From: Membranipora membranacea
Lineage: Eukaryota; Bryozoa; Gymnolaemata; Cheilostomatida; Membraniporidae
NCBI GenBank assembly: GCA_914767715.1
Contig: OU612075.1
Location: 6,760,001-6,824,000 of the forward strand
Reading direction: 5' to 3'
DNA length: 64,000 bases
Shown: positions 1 through 15,300 of the stretch, in pieces
How the letters are laid out: each line of letters starts with the position of its first letter
How positions within the stretch are numbered: the stretch's first letter is position 1
Program-made: the position numbers and the translations under genes
Notes under the pieces: generated by a model
Told to the model about the DNA's origin: nothing
The model's database searches: none
What the model saw: only the letters and a program-made list of their open reading frames with translations

Positions 1-317
1 AACCCGGAATAGAATATAAGCTGGACAAGACAAACATCATACTTCATGCACACCAGTCAAGCAAAGCTAACTTAACTCTGTCACTAATCAAACACTCTGT
101 TTGAGAAGCACATGCTCAAGGGTTGAGTATTTCCGAAAAAAAGTAGCACCTTGTAATGACTTAAAACACTTTGCATCCCAGTTTCAACTGATGGGGGGAT
201 TTTCGTTCAAAGTAACTTGGTGAGTTATATCCTCGATTGAGCTCAATCTAAACTAAGTGAATTTTCAAGATGCTACAGTTCCCGCATAATAGTACTTAGT
301 ATTTTAATAGAAGGTAC

Positions 318-3300
318 CTTTCCGCATGAACTGAGGCAGATCTAATAGGAGGTTGAGGTGGGCGGTTACTACCACCCGCACTTTGGGAGGTTCTAGAAGA
401 AGGAACCCCAGCACCAGGTGAGTGAAGGCTAGCAGAGGAAGTGGGTGTGGTTTGCGGCGTAGGAGGCTTGCCTGACCTTCTAACTCCTCCCTCGGATTTC
501 ACTTGCTCCGCCCTCTTTTTTCTTTGCTCATAGTCTTGCTTCTGTCGTTGCAACTCCTTAAAGATACCAAGACAGTTTAGATTAGGTGAACGAGTTGATT
601 TCGCTAGAAAGTGACGCTGGTTATCACATCAAGCAACATAGAAAAAGAGGTTGGTTCATGCGCACAGATAACAAACACATGTACATTCAATCGCTTATAC
701 TATTATAAGCCTTCATTTTCTGCCAATTGCAATTTTTTCCACAGTTCCATCGCATAATATGTTTAGCACAGCAAGAAACCTAAATGGCTAGGCTTCGCCC
801 AAACATATCACACACTTATTAGCCCCAAAACATAACAAAAAAGGCCACCCCAGCTCCGCACTCCAAAACTAGCGCATATTGCAGTGTTACCGAAGCAAGT
901 TTAGCTCCGCCTTAATATCAATAAATCTTTAGCTCTGCCTTAATATCAATAAGTTTTCCTATTCCCCCCAGCTTGCATTGTTGGGAAAGCAAGTGATTAT
1001 TCAGGCTATATAGGGGTAAGGCAGCAGGCAAAGATGAACAATGGTCAAAACTAGAAGAAAAGGATGTTGTCAGTCACATAATATAGCGTTTTTGGTATTA
1101 AAATAAGACATTTGGTTAACAAGAAGATAAACAGGAAAATAGCAAAACAAGCTAACACATCAATACAGTAATAGCCTCGGGAACTTGTTACATTCAACCC
1201 GAGCCATGACCTTAGAAGAACCTTGATCTAGTTTGATCCAATTGGCCTGCATTCGAGTAGCCGGGGATTCAGGCCAACAATGGGGTCTTGTCTGTATTCT
1301 GGGTGGTGTTGGATATTTTGCATCTGTGGTGCTATCTACTCATGTACCAATATTGTGCATTTCCGAAAGGACCAATGTGCATGCGTTTTGGATTGGTTTT
1401 GATTGACAAGATGGGTCTAGGTTTGTTGTTGTGCGGAGTTGTCTATTCATGTAGATGACTCCGATCGTTGGTCTGAATCCCAGTCTAGCATTGGATACAC
1501 TTTCATTCTACGTGGTGAGCCTGCTGTAGCTCAAGGGGGAGCAGCCCAAATTACAAATTTGATCAAACTTTATCTAAGCAGTAGTTACACCAAATAAAAT
1601 AAAATCACTGCCTGCAATGTTTTTCTCCCATCCTTAGACAGTACACAAACATATCAGATCATACAACATTAACGCTGAGTACTTTGTTAACACTGTGTAA
1701 ACTGTATAAGTGGCGATCAGCCAACAGCGTTGGCATTCAAGTACTTAGAAACACTAAAATGATATGTAAATGTATATAAAGTTGGCTCAAGTTAAATGCA
1801 ACAAGTTCCTTCCTATGTAGGCAGTCAATTCTTTTCTAGAACCAGATAGAGTAGGTAAAAATAACGTGGGTGCTTGTTTACCTGTGGGGATAAGTCGCAG
1901 GGCTAACAACGGGAAGAGAAAAATGTTCCAATGCAAAAACTAAAGTCGTTAGCAACACGGAAAGGTAACGCACAGCCTGTCATGACAAATTGACCCGATT
2001 TAGAACATGGAAATTGTTTGGTGAAAGTTATTAAGCACCAATAGATTTTTTGTTTGTCAGGGTAGGCTGACCGTGGGAATTTCAACACTTCTGTACAATC
2101 AACATGGATCTTCTGCAGTGCGTTTAACCTATTACCTCTGCACAGGCCAGACTGACAAAAGCGTGTGACTATCACCACCCCGAAGATGTAAAGGAATAAT
2201 ATGAGTCTTAAACCTTGGAAAATATTAAACAGGGACACACAACTCTAAATATGTGCTCAAGGTACGCACAGTCGTGTAATTGTGCACCATAATGATTATA
2301 ATATATATAAACATGCAGAATAAAGGTAGAAAATCACGCAACCCGCATAGAACCGAAAACAGCGTTTCCATATTTGAGTGCAAGGGTATAAGGATAAAGA
2401 ACTTTATTGAGTGGAGGTAGGAAAATTGCCATCATAAATAAGAAGATCAGCTAGAAGTTTGGTGCATATACCTCAAAATAGTTCAAAGTCTGAATATGAA
2501 ATCGGCAGCAGGGATCATATAAGGTTGCACAACATAATGGTTTTATTACGCTAGAACATCACATTACTGACGCGGTAAGGTTTTCAGATAAAACTACAAC
2601 CACATTTCAATCTAGTTATTCCGCTTGTTTTGGACATTTCAAGTTTTCCATCCAACAAACCTAACCCTAACTTTTACAACAAATAATTGCATCCTTTTGT
2701 CATCAAGAAGGGATATCAGTGGTTTTCGAGACAACAGTAGTAGATAACCCAATCATATATGATTTGATCTCTAATCTAAATCTGATCCAATTAGGTTTTA
2801 TTTATCCGCCATGACTTTAAATGAAAATGCTAGCATAGCTACTCCAATCAAGGGTGCCAAAAGGTAATGACCAGATTTCCAGTTTTCAATGAAGGCTTTG
2901 AATTTGCAGAATAACGTAATAATATAATACAATTTATTTAACTGTGACATACATACCTTAGAGAACATATCTTCCCCAGATTCGCTGCCGATGCCAGCTG
3001 TGACTTTGAGTGGAGATATACTGCCTCCTGTAGAGTCAACAGGTGACATCAGAGTTGTATCCATGGGAGTCCCTGATCCTATTAAATATAACAAAAAATA
3101 TATAGAGTTATCCTACAAATGAAGTATTGTAAAAGATACCTTCCTAGTTCTCACCTATTATATCATGACTCTATGCTTCGAACAGACAGACATCTTTTAT
3201 ACATGGGAGACAACTCAATACCTAAACATTATTTCGTTGAATATTTTATATTTTTGCTTGTCAATGAGAGTTGGGTTTTATTTTAAGGAGCTTAAACCTC

Positions 3301-6300
3301 GTTTATCTGTGAACATCTCTGGAGAGAGAGGATTCAGTTAAACTAAGGAGTTGTCTCTAACTCCTTAATTTAAAAACAAACACATAGAGCACATCCCTGT
3401 GTATTTTTGGCTGGTTACAGTCAGGGGCAAGAACTGGAGTTCTCGAACTAATGAGGATATGAAATTCATGCAACTAGAGTTGTCTTCAGTGGCAGCTACC
3501 CTACTTGACAGCTGAAATACAATGACACACATAACTTTGACGCATCTCGGTTACAACTTGAAACACCCATAAAGATACAAATATTTATATGATAGTATTT
3601 TAAATTTATATGTTTATAGTAAAGCCGAATGACCCCAAATATCAAGACAATTAAAATCTGTTGTATTTTGATGTTGAATGCCTGAATGATTGACTGATAT
3701 GTACCTCTGCCTGGACTGATGAACGCACTCCTGTTAGGACTGTGAAGCTCTGCTGAACTAATCCTCTTCTGTAACTCCAGATGACGTTCTGCTCTCTGCT
3801 CTTTTAGAGCTTCTGCGGCTTTCAAAGCACCATCTAAACCGTTCTGCAAGTAAGAAGAGGAACATTCTCATACGGTGCATTATAATCGCTCTATATATAA
3901 ACAGGGGAAGACTGAGTGAACGGTATAGTTTATAATGTGGATTATTATACTTGCATATGATATCAGCAAGTTTGATAATGGAATGCAACAAAATCTTGCT
4001 TGCAGCTGTTTGAGCTGTTAAACAAGATATCAACTAGCCTTTGATTTTGTTCAGCTCACAAAGACGGCCATCGTCTTGATTTTGAATGGGGAACTAACAT
4101 TATTATTAGACATATCTATAGGGAAGGATTAGCTGTGCATAAAATCTTTCATCACAAACTGACAGCCTGGCTCATGGGCCCTGTTAACTGAACTGGCCAT
4201 GTGCCTCCAAATTATCACAACAGCCTAATGCAGCAAGACATTCTAGTTCTAGTAGATAGTGCATCATAAACCAATGATAAGCGTATAGGTACTGGATCTT
4301 ACCTCTAAAGCAGTTGTAGCACCAGTATTAGAAGTAGACATATTAGCCCAGCGATTAGGATTATCTGTGACATACCCCGAGTCAGTACTTACTACAGCTC
4401 TCCGCCGTAATCTTACTGTATCTATCTCACTACAAAAAGTGTAAGTAAAGAAAGTAGGTAAGTAAGTACAAGTAGAGAAGTTATGAGTTTGACATCCCTT
4501 CGATGTCACTTAGACCTTGAATTTCCTAGACCTAGTGTATCTACCAAAACTCCGATACATTATTCCGACCGTCCACTTTGGAATTGCGGTGAACAGATTT
4601 TAGACTTAGCTCTTTTATATCTCAAAATTCTCAAACATGTTATTTGTGCTAGAGGTTATTGAAAAGTTATGAGCACCTAAATGGAACATAAAATGCTCAA
4701 GCATCAGTACCACCTTCAAGGCCAATTGGGCGAAGAAGCATTCACTCTTGATTTTGGAAACACAATAATTTACTAAATATGCCTACCTAGTAAAATGAAA
4801 TATTATTATATCGTGTTTTGTTATTTTGAATTTATTCACAGTATTACTCACTCTTTTTGGAAGGATCTGCGTAGCGTATTTCTATTGAACCCAGTCTCAG
4901 ACAGAACACCCCGTCTCTTATCCTCTCTTATTGCTAATATCTGAAGATATTTGAGTATGTGCACTCGTCCTTTTGTACATGTCTGTAAGAGATTTATTGT
5001 GGATGTGAAATATAACACAGTATATAGAAGTTGTGTCCTCCTTGAACAACTACGTCAATGAGAAGACAACTTTTAAATAGGAATATAAGTATAATATAAA
5101 AAATTAGAGCAGCAGCATTCACCACGGTGATTTCATGATTAAGATATTAACCCTTCTCATGGTTTCTACAACATAATACAACACCCCAACCCATACCATA
5201 TTCTGATACTGAAACCACTGGATTTAACTCTTGTTGGTAAAATAAGGTAATTATGACGCGCCTTTCATTCATTAGACGATTTAGTTATATGTAAGATTAA
5301 TACCCGGATGATTGGTATTGATGATGATAGAAAAAGGGGGGGGGGGGAGGGGGGAGGGGTTACTTGGACTTTTTTTCTATTTACAAGTTTAGGATAGCGA
5401 ACTGATCATGTGAAATACCATTTGTAAGTATATCTCTGATCCATAGAGAGTGAACACTTCACCTATACTAGCATGAGTATCATCACAAGGAATTTGATGT
5501 GACGACCCGATTTCAATTTTGCTAATTAGGGGTGGGTACAGGTTAGGTTTTCGTACTAAATTGACTCTTAGGATCAGATATACACATGGTAATAATGAAG
5601 CCTCAATGTCAGTGTGGTAGGATAGGCCAATGAGTGGATTGGTAAGGGGTGTATACTCACATGTGCAGGAGGACTGATAAGGGGGTTACTATCAAGTATC
5701 AGCTCCTCCAGACTATCCATATGTCTGAACTCTATAGGGATCTCCTGTATCTTATTACAGCTAAAATCTAATGACTTCAGCTTCAATCCGCTCAACTCTA
5801 CAACAAGAAGCATCAACCATTGTTGTTTATATTATTATCATTATATGTTATATATGGGCAATTCTGATGTAACAGATTAACAATTCTCACTGTCCATTCT
5901 GCAAAAACTGCACCTTTTCTGACCAGGCTGTGATATTTAAAAACTTTCTCACCAGTGTTATGGACTGATTGTAACATAGTTCTTCATATTCACTAGGCTT
6001 TTTTTGGGATATTGATAATGCGCTCCAAAAAACTAGCCCTCCAAAAAAGTGTAACAGATTTTCCTCAGAAAATGCACATATCAAAATCTGAAAGAATTTT
6101 GCAAAGTTCTGAGCAATTAATGAGATTTCACTTGATAAATTTGTGTCACATGTTGTTCAGTGAAAAAAATTGAAAAAAAGAGTGTAACAGATTTACCGAA
6201 AAACTGTAACAGATTTCAGAGTGATAAGAATGTAATACAAGTTTGAGTGATTTTGAAGTATTTTTTTAGTTTAGTTTTAGTTTTAATTTTTAGTTTCTCA

Positions 6301-9300
6301 GCAGCTTTGAATCACTCTGTTGAAAAATGCATCACTCAGTTGATCCTGGGGGGGGGGGGGGGGGGTCTTTCAATTAAAAACAGCCCAAATCGCTATCTGA
6401 TCGCTCAGTGGGTAAGCGATACTTGCAAGGCTCTTGCCTTCGAATAGCTCAGTCATTGATGGAACTATATACATCATTCTGAGTGAGCAATTTGGGATCG
6501 AATTTGTCCAAATGAAAGACCAAGTGAGTGATAATTTCGAGCGCTGTAATAGTGATAACTTGCTTTAGTAAAGCATCGCTCTCTCTTATTGAAAGATCCC
6601 CCAGATCGTTCAATGTGGGAGTTGCTACTCGGTTAAATCTATGAATAGCCTTAAGATTATAGGTGATATGCTTGAGAAGGAGAGCCGTCACGGTCAAATC
6701 TGATTTTATGCCCTGAAAAAATATGTGAAGATTTCATGTTGCAGATTGGTGACAATTCCTAAAATACAATCTCAAATTTCACCCATTGTTATCACCCATG
6801 TACCCCTCAACTTTTCATCAGCCAATGCCGCAAATTCTGACTGATCCCTAACCCTGTTCCCTAGGACTCCACAGTCATTATACACAGTTTGTTTGACAGT
6901 CCCCGTCCCCCTACTATAGATAGCGCAGGGATATAGTATGGGCCCATGAATAGTATAATATCAGTGTCTCAGTATCAGTATAATATCAGTGTCTGAGTAT
7001 CAGTATAATATCAGTGTCTCAATATCAGTATAATATCAGTGTCTGAGTATCAGTATAATATCAGTGTCTCAATATCAGTGTCTCAATATCAGTGTCTCAA
7101 TATCAGTGTCTCAATATCAGTGTCTGAGTATCAGTATAATATCAGTGTCTCAGTATCAGTATAATATCAGTGTCTGAGTATCAGTATAATATCAGTGTCT
7201 CAATATCAGTGTCTCAATATCAGTGTCTCAATATCAGTGTCTGAGTATCAGTATAATATCAGCATTTTCAACCACCACAGGGATGTGGTTGAAAATGGAA
7301 TGCCACAAGTAATCGTGCAGAGTACCTTTACAACATATACAGCATTCAATTCAATTCCTACTTGTTCTTTTCTGGCGTGAGACTTGTTTAACAAAAGTTT
7401 TAAATGGCAGGTTATTCAGTGTGCTCTGCATGAACTACTGATGACTGAACATTCTGTAGTTATCAAGGATGAAAGTATCTGACATTTTCAACTTGAGACT
7501 AATCCCAGAGGCATCACTACTTCTATGAATATGCAGAGCAATTACATAATTCTTGCCAAATCATGCTGCTCAGTGCCAGAGTCTGAGGCAGTTATAGCAG
7601 TGTCAGATGTATGAACCTTTATTTTGACTTCTTGGGGAGCTTGAGACAAACTTTCATGAATTTTATTCATGAAAGTCTTATCGGTAAATTGAGACGCTAC
7701 AGTCAACCTCAACACGGGCTCTCCTGAATTTTATTCATCAAAGTCTAGTTATATTGGTTAAGGGCAATAGGCCCTAATACTAGAGCCAACAAGAAGTATT
7801 TTGCTCATACCCAGGAGTTACTCCTTGTTCATACCAAGATAATGCAACGGTAATGAAGTTCCTGGTATATCCGGGAACCGCACTGTTGAAAGTTGATGGT
7901 AGCTTGAGTGCCTTAGCTCGTTTCTACGAGTAAGGAGGAGGTTCAATGAGCGGCCCTTCTCCTTATCGCCACACACAGCAACACAAGCTTACTAACCTTC
8001 CGGTAGTTCAATAAGAAGGTTCTTCCTCAGATTTAATATCTTTAACTCTTTGAGTTCCCCTAGTTGTTTAGGGATCGTTGTAATCTCATTATCACCCACA
8101 TCCTACAAGAAGGGAGCATAGTGGTACAGGATCAAGGTCAATCGTACAAAATAAACAAGGTTATCGACCCAACACAAGGACATTAAAACTTACTGTGAAA
8201 TAAACATGTCATCACAGAGTAAGGATATATCCATACTCTGTGATATCATATTGTGGTTGTTTTGGTCTTGATTTAGTACTACTTGCAAAAACATATATAT
8301 CACAGAGAACGGAGATACCTTACTCTGTGATATATATACTAAGTATTTATGTGTTTATGGCTACTACCAACTAACAAGCTAGTGCTTTGAGCTTCGGATT
8401 TTGTCTAGGTTTGTTTTGGGTACAAGGGCAGAGAGATTTGGGACCATTACACTAACTGGTTAACCTTTCGATCAACATTTTTTGAAAACAGCTCAGCATG
8501 CAGGTATTTTTAAGTTTGAAACATCCTTGGGAGAAGCTACATTAATGATACGTTGAAGGAGTTACTTCACCCAATGGCACAGAATAGCCTGTCCTGACAA
8601 GCTTTGTTGGTGCCCCCCCCCCCCCCCCCAGAAGTGATTTGTCCTCTGGGCCAATTCAGCGAATAATATGCTGGCGAGTGATTATAGAGCATGGGCCAGA
8701 CGTGCAGCAAATGTTATTTCAATCACAGTTTTCTGAATAATCAATCAACTAAATCTCAGGAGTACAATGGACATGAGTCATACATCAATGAGTCAATCTG
8801 TAATTGCTGCCAAGTTGCAGAGAAATCCTCCCAGTAACAAAATCGACAGATTATTGTAATTGTAAATTATACTCTTCGTCTCTTGAGGATTGCTTGAACT
8901 AATGATGCACTTCTAATGAATACAATTAGTACACAGGGTAAGATCTAGACCAGGTTTGGTACAGCTTGCCTGCATTCGGAATTGCTTCCCTCACTAATCA
9001 GTGGAAAGGGTGCAAACCCAAACGCATGCAAACTGAATCAAACTTGATCAACGTATGATCAGAGAAGCAAGGGTCAACATAAGGAGTTATGGCAACTTCT
9101 AACTCTTAGCACTGTGGCAGGTAGCTTTAGCCCTCAAGCAGTCGCGGGATACTATGATTTAGTCTCTTAGGACTGTTTTATAGGACTTTAGCCAATACTT
9201 CTTGCAAAGCACCTGTGGCGGCTTGTTGTCTAACTGGTACTAGGTGCACGGTTGTGTTCTTGTCTGGGCTATCTCAATCAAAGGCCTATCATAACAAGTA

Positions 9301-12300
9301 TTGTTCTCATCAGTAAGATAAGGCAATCGATAGGGAGTTCATCAAGTTCAAGGCATCCAAGATTTCATGACTAACATCAAACAACAGAGCCAGAATACAA
9401 GGCCGGATAACAACCCCAGCAGAAAACAGCATCAGTATACTAGATAAACAAGACTTAGAATGCCATGAAACTATAAATAATCTATCAAATGATTGAGTAT
9501 ATTATTGATGACTAATTAGGACTATATACAAGTAGGGCATATTAGGCTAATAACGCCAACATACTAATGGTGTAACACAGCATTTTCTCTACTGTACAGA
9601 GGCCAACCACCTAGCAGACCAAGCAAACTATGGCATTATGTGGATGTCAGTATAATAACTGCCAATAAAGCATTTTCTTGTTTACAAATCAAACTGATTC
9701 ACTTAGCCTAGTCATGAAAGTTAACACAGCAGTCAATAGTGCTGATGGATTCGGCTAGGCTACGAGTTAAGATCTCAAGACTGCCCAGATGACCCCACTA
9801 GGGGTTGTCAAAATCACAGCCACAAGTGAGAGAAGCAGCTCAGGACTTCCTGTTACCCGCATTTATCAAAAGGCCCGACAGCGAACATGGCACAACCAGA
9901 GACTATGGATTATCTATAGTCTCTGGCACAACCCCAAATTCAAAGCCCTAACCGTGCTGAATTCTGCAAGGGTGGTCCATCTCACCAGGGAGCGTGCCCA
10001 GTGGTCTCAGTGAGACTCAAAGGTATGAGGATTGAGTCTACACCGAAAACACACCATGAAAGATTCCAACCCACAGTGCAGAGCTTGGGCGCTAGGACCT
10101 CAATTGTTGGAAGAGGGACGATAGCAGATCATATGCTCAAATGTTGCGCCTGTTGCTGGTAGTGGTATTCCAGTATCAACCACAAATGTCATCCCAATGG
10201 GAAGCGGTCGATAATGGAACTCCACGACTAGCAACCCGGGCATGGCTTGATGATTCAAACCAAGACATTAGAGGAATGTCCCTCTCCTAAATCCACATAG
10301 AGGGTTGATATTCTGTCAAAGTGATTGTGACACAATCATGTTTATGATACAATTCTAGAGTTCCCAGCCTAATTTCATTGAAATAGTGCCTTTCTATTAC
10401 TTTCTCATCCCAACATTGATTGAAAATCAGTTGAATCCGGGCCACAGGCTGCTTATGACATTAGTGCAGCATTCTGAATTAGACTGAGAACTCTAGAACG
10501 ATACAAAACATCTGATTCTGTCAAAATCACTCGAGGTAGTTGTGCTAAACCATCCAAGCACACTGATGACGTGAAATACTTTTGCATGTATATTATCTCT
10601 GATCAATAGGGAGTGAATTAATTGACTTAGTAAGAGTACCATCACAAGGAATTTGGTGAGACAACCGTGTTCAGTTCTATTAATAAGAGGTGGGTACATG
10701 TTAGGTACTGCTACTAAAATTTACTCTAATGATCAGAGATACACAATATGATAATAGTGTCATCTCGATGTCAGTACACCATTCTACATCACTTACCAGT
10801 TCCATAAGACCCGTAAGTTCACCAATCTCCTCCGGTACACTCACTATTCTATTATTAGATAATATCATCACTTCTAGTGACTGTAGCTTACACAGGAATG
10901 CTGGGATATGACTTAGCTGATTACGGCTGTGAAATAGAAAAAATTAAATTGCCAGTAGAACAAAACATAACAAATGAAAGATCTCGACCCACAATGCACA
11001 GTTTGAGTGTACGAAGAAGAAAAATAATAGCTCAAATATTACCCCAATTCCCGGTTGCTGATATTGGCATTCCATTACAAACCTAATGGAATGCCTCTAC
11101 CAGCAGGCTGGGCAATGTTTGAGCACAAATAGTGGAATGCCACTCTCTCAAGTTCACAACAAGGGTTGAGCTCTCAGGTATTTGTTAAACCATATACGAT
11201 ATGAAAAAAAATAATGTGTGTCCAAATTTCAGGTGGAAAGGAGGGTCTTTCATTTGGAATTTTCAAGGTTTTGAAGCAATATCCTGGAAAGCGCTGTGCT
11301 TAAATTTTGGTTCTTTCCATATCGCTTGCAGAAGGAATGGGAAAATTAAAACTTTGGTCAACTAATTGAAATCCCCGTCACTGCAAACTGTAGTTTATGG
11401 CAGAATATTGCCAATAGTTTGGGACTTTCGTTTGAGGGTTTTGGTGGCTTGGTCAGGCATCATAAAATAGCAATAAAGGGATATTATAATAGTTCAAAGA
11501 TGTATATCTGCATTCTACAGTCCGTCACAGTCGTCATTATATTGTGCTTGGCTGGATATAAGATATTTCATATAAATTAGCAATACAGAATATTGGTTTA
11601 TTGTATATAAGATAATAATAAATAATGAGTTACGATTTAGTTTGGTAGGCTATGTTGGTTCATTCTTATGTTCTTATTGTAGGATGAGGTTTTACTCTAC
11701 TTGTTAAAAAAGTTTAATGGCACAGCGTTGTGACATATAGCCTTTATTTCTTTTCAGTTTTCCTGATTGAAATTAACTGTTAAACTCAATTTTGTGATTG
11801 TCCTCCTTGTATTTTGTTGGTATTGATGTTCCTGTTGACGCGGGCTGGGGAAGTTGTGTTTAATGACATTGTTTTGATGGTCAGCGAAACCATTGAAAAG
11901 AGAAATGTTTTATCAAAGAAACAAAATGTTTGATTGGCAAGGCGGAGGGGATAGCTCATCATAAAAAGAAACACTCTGAGTTATAAAACACGTACCGTAA
12001 TCCCTCACCTATAAGTCACCGGACTTATAAGTGAATCACCCCCCTCAGAAAAAATAAAAATGCTCCAGTTATAAGACACCCCACAGCTATAAGACACTAC
12101 ACTACACTCACTACAAATGAACTAAGTAGTTTTGGGAAAAATACTGCCCTCAGTGGGTTTTGAACACACTACTCCATGTTTACAAGTCGTACGCTCTACC
12201 ACTGAGCTATTCAGCATCGGTGACTGTCATAGGTTTTGGTCCAATCTAAATATAAAGCTGCTTCAAATGACAGTCGCGTCTATATGCTACTCTCTTATAG

Positions 12301-15300
12301 CCGCCTTCACTTATAAGTAGCCGATCTATAGGTGAGGGATTACTATGAAATAGGGTATATACTATATATGTATGTACTATGTACTATATATGTATGTATG
12401 TATATATGTATATATGTATGTATGTACTATATATGTACATACTAGGGTATGTACTATGAAATGGATGCAGTGAGAGGCCATTCAGCTGTTGCCCTCTGGG
12501 ACTGCAAGCACATAATTACGGAGGTGAGGTATTCAAGTGTTGGAGTGATGCAGGGTTTCTCTGCTACCTACTTTAATCCTAATGGTAGGGATGTCAATTA
12601 AATCAGGTCACACCATGCACTATTGTTAGGTAATAGGTCGCTTCGAGGCGGAAAGATTCACATTATTAACTTCCTCTCAGCCCAACCGCTCATCACTAAC
12701 GAGAAAGTTTGACTGAAGTTATATCACAGTGGTGACACCCTATAGAGGAGTAAATATTAGCTAGCTAGCTTTAGGGTGACTTAATGTTAGCTAGCACCAC
12801 TAATCATTACATGATAATGTTATGAGGTCTAGTTAATGTCAGCAGCTGGCCATAGATTTCACTGTAGGCTTATTATAAAGCTTGCACAAAATGGTGGACT
12901 TCCTATGAGTACTTAACTAGGGGTATTATGAGCCTTCAGTATTACATTCCACCCCCTCATCAGTAATTGCCCACTTCCAAAAGTAGAATTTGTACTATTA
13001 ATATCAGCAACAAATCATCCATCACCATGTATTTGGGCTCCGATGAGGGAGGCAAAAGACTCAGAAATCAATTTGAAACTGTCATTTTGATTTCATGTTT
13101 TTCATTTGATTTATGTTAAAGCCAAAACAACTCTTTCAGCATGTCTGTCAAATGATGTTTAGGCCTACCTGCATGTCATAGAGTTCATGAGCAATTTAGT
13201 TTCCAAACCAGATACAGTGCATCTCTGAGTCAGACTTGTAGGACAAAACACAATTTCCCAAAGGCCATCTTTTTTAAGAATAGCTTTGAATGGATGGATT
13301 TAAAATAGCAAATGAATCATCGTTGAGATCCCAGAGAACATCTGTAAACTAAGACTATTGTATAGACTAAAACTATCATAGTCTGAGCCACAGCATCTGC
13401 CATACATCTCATGCCCCCCCCCCCCCCCGGCCGCAGGACTAAGACAATATCCTTCATATTGGGTTCACCGCTCACCTGAGATCTAGATAACTAAGATACT
13501 GCATCCTCAATAAACTTTCTGGAAGACTTCTGATGGCGTTGTGGTAACATGACAGCTTCTCTAGCTGCACTAGCTGGCATATCTCATGGGGTATCTCTGT
13601 GAATCTATTCTTTGATATATCTGTAAGTAATGGAGTATGAGTGAAAGTTTGAGGGAAAGTTTCATACAACTTTGACTTCCCAATCCAGTGACATTCAATT
13701 TCCTCCAAAGATATATCAATGGCAGTGGGAGAAAGTACCATGATTGTCAACACAGACAGAGAGATCGATTCGGGTGGCCTTCAAGGAAGGATGAGTAAAA
13801 CTTCGACGAGAAATTTCAAAATATTTGCATTGACATAGATATAAGCTGACAGCTCCATTTTTTTGTCAATTATTGCGAACTGGGGTAGGCATAGTCTGAG
13901 CCCCCTAGGCTCTTGCCCTCTGTCCGACCGTCTCCCCGGCCGGAGTAGGAGCGTAGGCATTAATATAGCAACTAATCACTTCCAGATATGTCTCATTGGC
14001 AGAGGGTGAAAGCTACAACTGATACCAACGGAGCGGGATTGGATAGTGTAGGGTGACCGTCAGTGTACAGATAACTTAACTATTGGGACAAATTAATTTG
14101 GTGCATGTTTGCAGGATTTATTTCATTCTACAAATCATTTCATTAGTGAAACATACCAATCATTGGTTCAATTGGTATTAACATTGAACATAATAACCCA
14201 TTTCAAACTGTATTGCAGTTCAGTTTTTCTTGTACCAGTCATATTTAAGTTGTGGCTACACACGCCGTATTTTCCACAGGATTGGGGCATCTTTAGCTCT
14301 GCCAGATGCATAGGATAGCTAGGTTAGCTCTGCCAGATGCCTCAGATGGGCTAACCAACTTGTTGGTACTATCCATAGCCGTAGTACGGCCAGCTATTCC
14401 TTTGTTATTTGTGAAAGAGGGGGGGGGGGGCTTAATTAAATTACTAAAATAGTGATTGGTTTAATTCATTCAAGTTGAACAGTAGGAAGGCAAAGCAGAC
14501 CCAAATTGTATTGTAATTGAAAGGAATAGGCCTAGCTACTAATAGGAGTGTGTAGCACCTTGCCCAATCCGTAGCCTTACTATAAGTTTCCCAATCCTAT
14601 GGATAGTAGGGAGTGTGTAGCCAGAGCTTTAGAGAAGGGGCTGCTGAACTTCAGATGGTGTTTTGTTCCAATTTAGTTTGAAAGTGGCCACCAGACCAAA
14701 TATTATAAATAAACTCATTGACTAGACTGAATACTTATCAATGAAAAACATTCAAATCAAACCTGAATAGCTTATTTTTTGTCTCACGATAAACCTCTAG
14801 ACTAAATGGATTAGCTCTAAGAAGCTGAAAAGCTAATTTGTTTACATTCACCTTGATTACAACTAAATGACATTCCAAGCATTCAATCACGTTTTAATAT
14901 TGCAGTTCAAAAGTAATTTGTAACCCTAACCATTGCAGACTGACAAATCAATGCGTGTTGTAAAAGTGATTGAGATAGGGCTCCACAGGGTAGTCCTACC
15001 CTAATCTTATAAGTGCTTAATGATTAAAGAAGATGAAGCAACAGGCCTAACTCCTTGTCTGAAGGTTTACTGATTTAAATGATTCTCTTTGCAGCATGCT
15101 AGAAGCAAGTAAGTTTAAAAGACAAGAAGATTTGTGTTGTTTCAATCGGTGTTACTAAGTCAGAAAAAACCATCCAGTGCTTTATTAGTAAGTCAATTTT
15201 GTAAGTTTGAAGGACAAAATAGATTTGTATTGTTACATCGGTATTACTATGTTAGAAAAAACCGGTACAGGCTTTAGGATCAGTCAGATATTACATTCAC

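Noticed and set aside
6952-7380. Short plus-strand gene with Ser/Ile/Gln repeats
   Set aside because: Translation of a minisatellite in an intron of LRCH.
5400-10926. Recent duplication of an LRR exon with its intron in LRCH
   Set aside because: The shared sequence has inverted ends and is confined to the introns; the adjacent exons are not unusually similar and enter in different phases.
12145-12215. tRNA gene on the minus strand
   Set aside because: Internal promoter motifs are present but there is no matching acceptor stem, and it lies inside a MITE.
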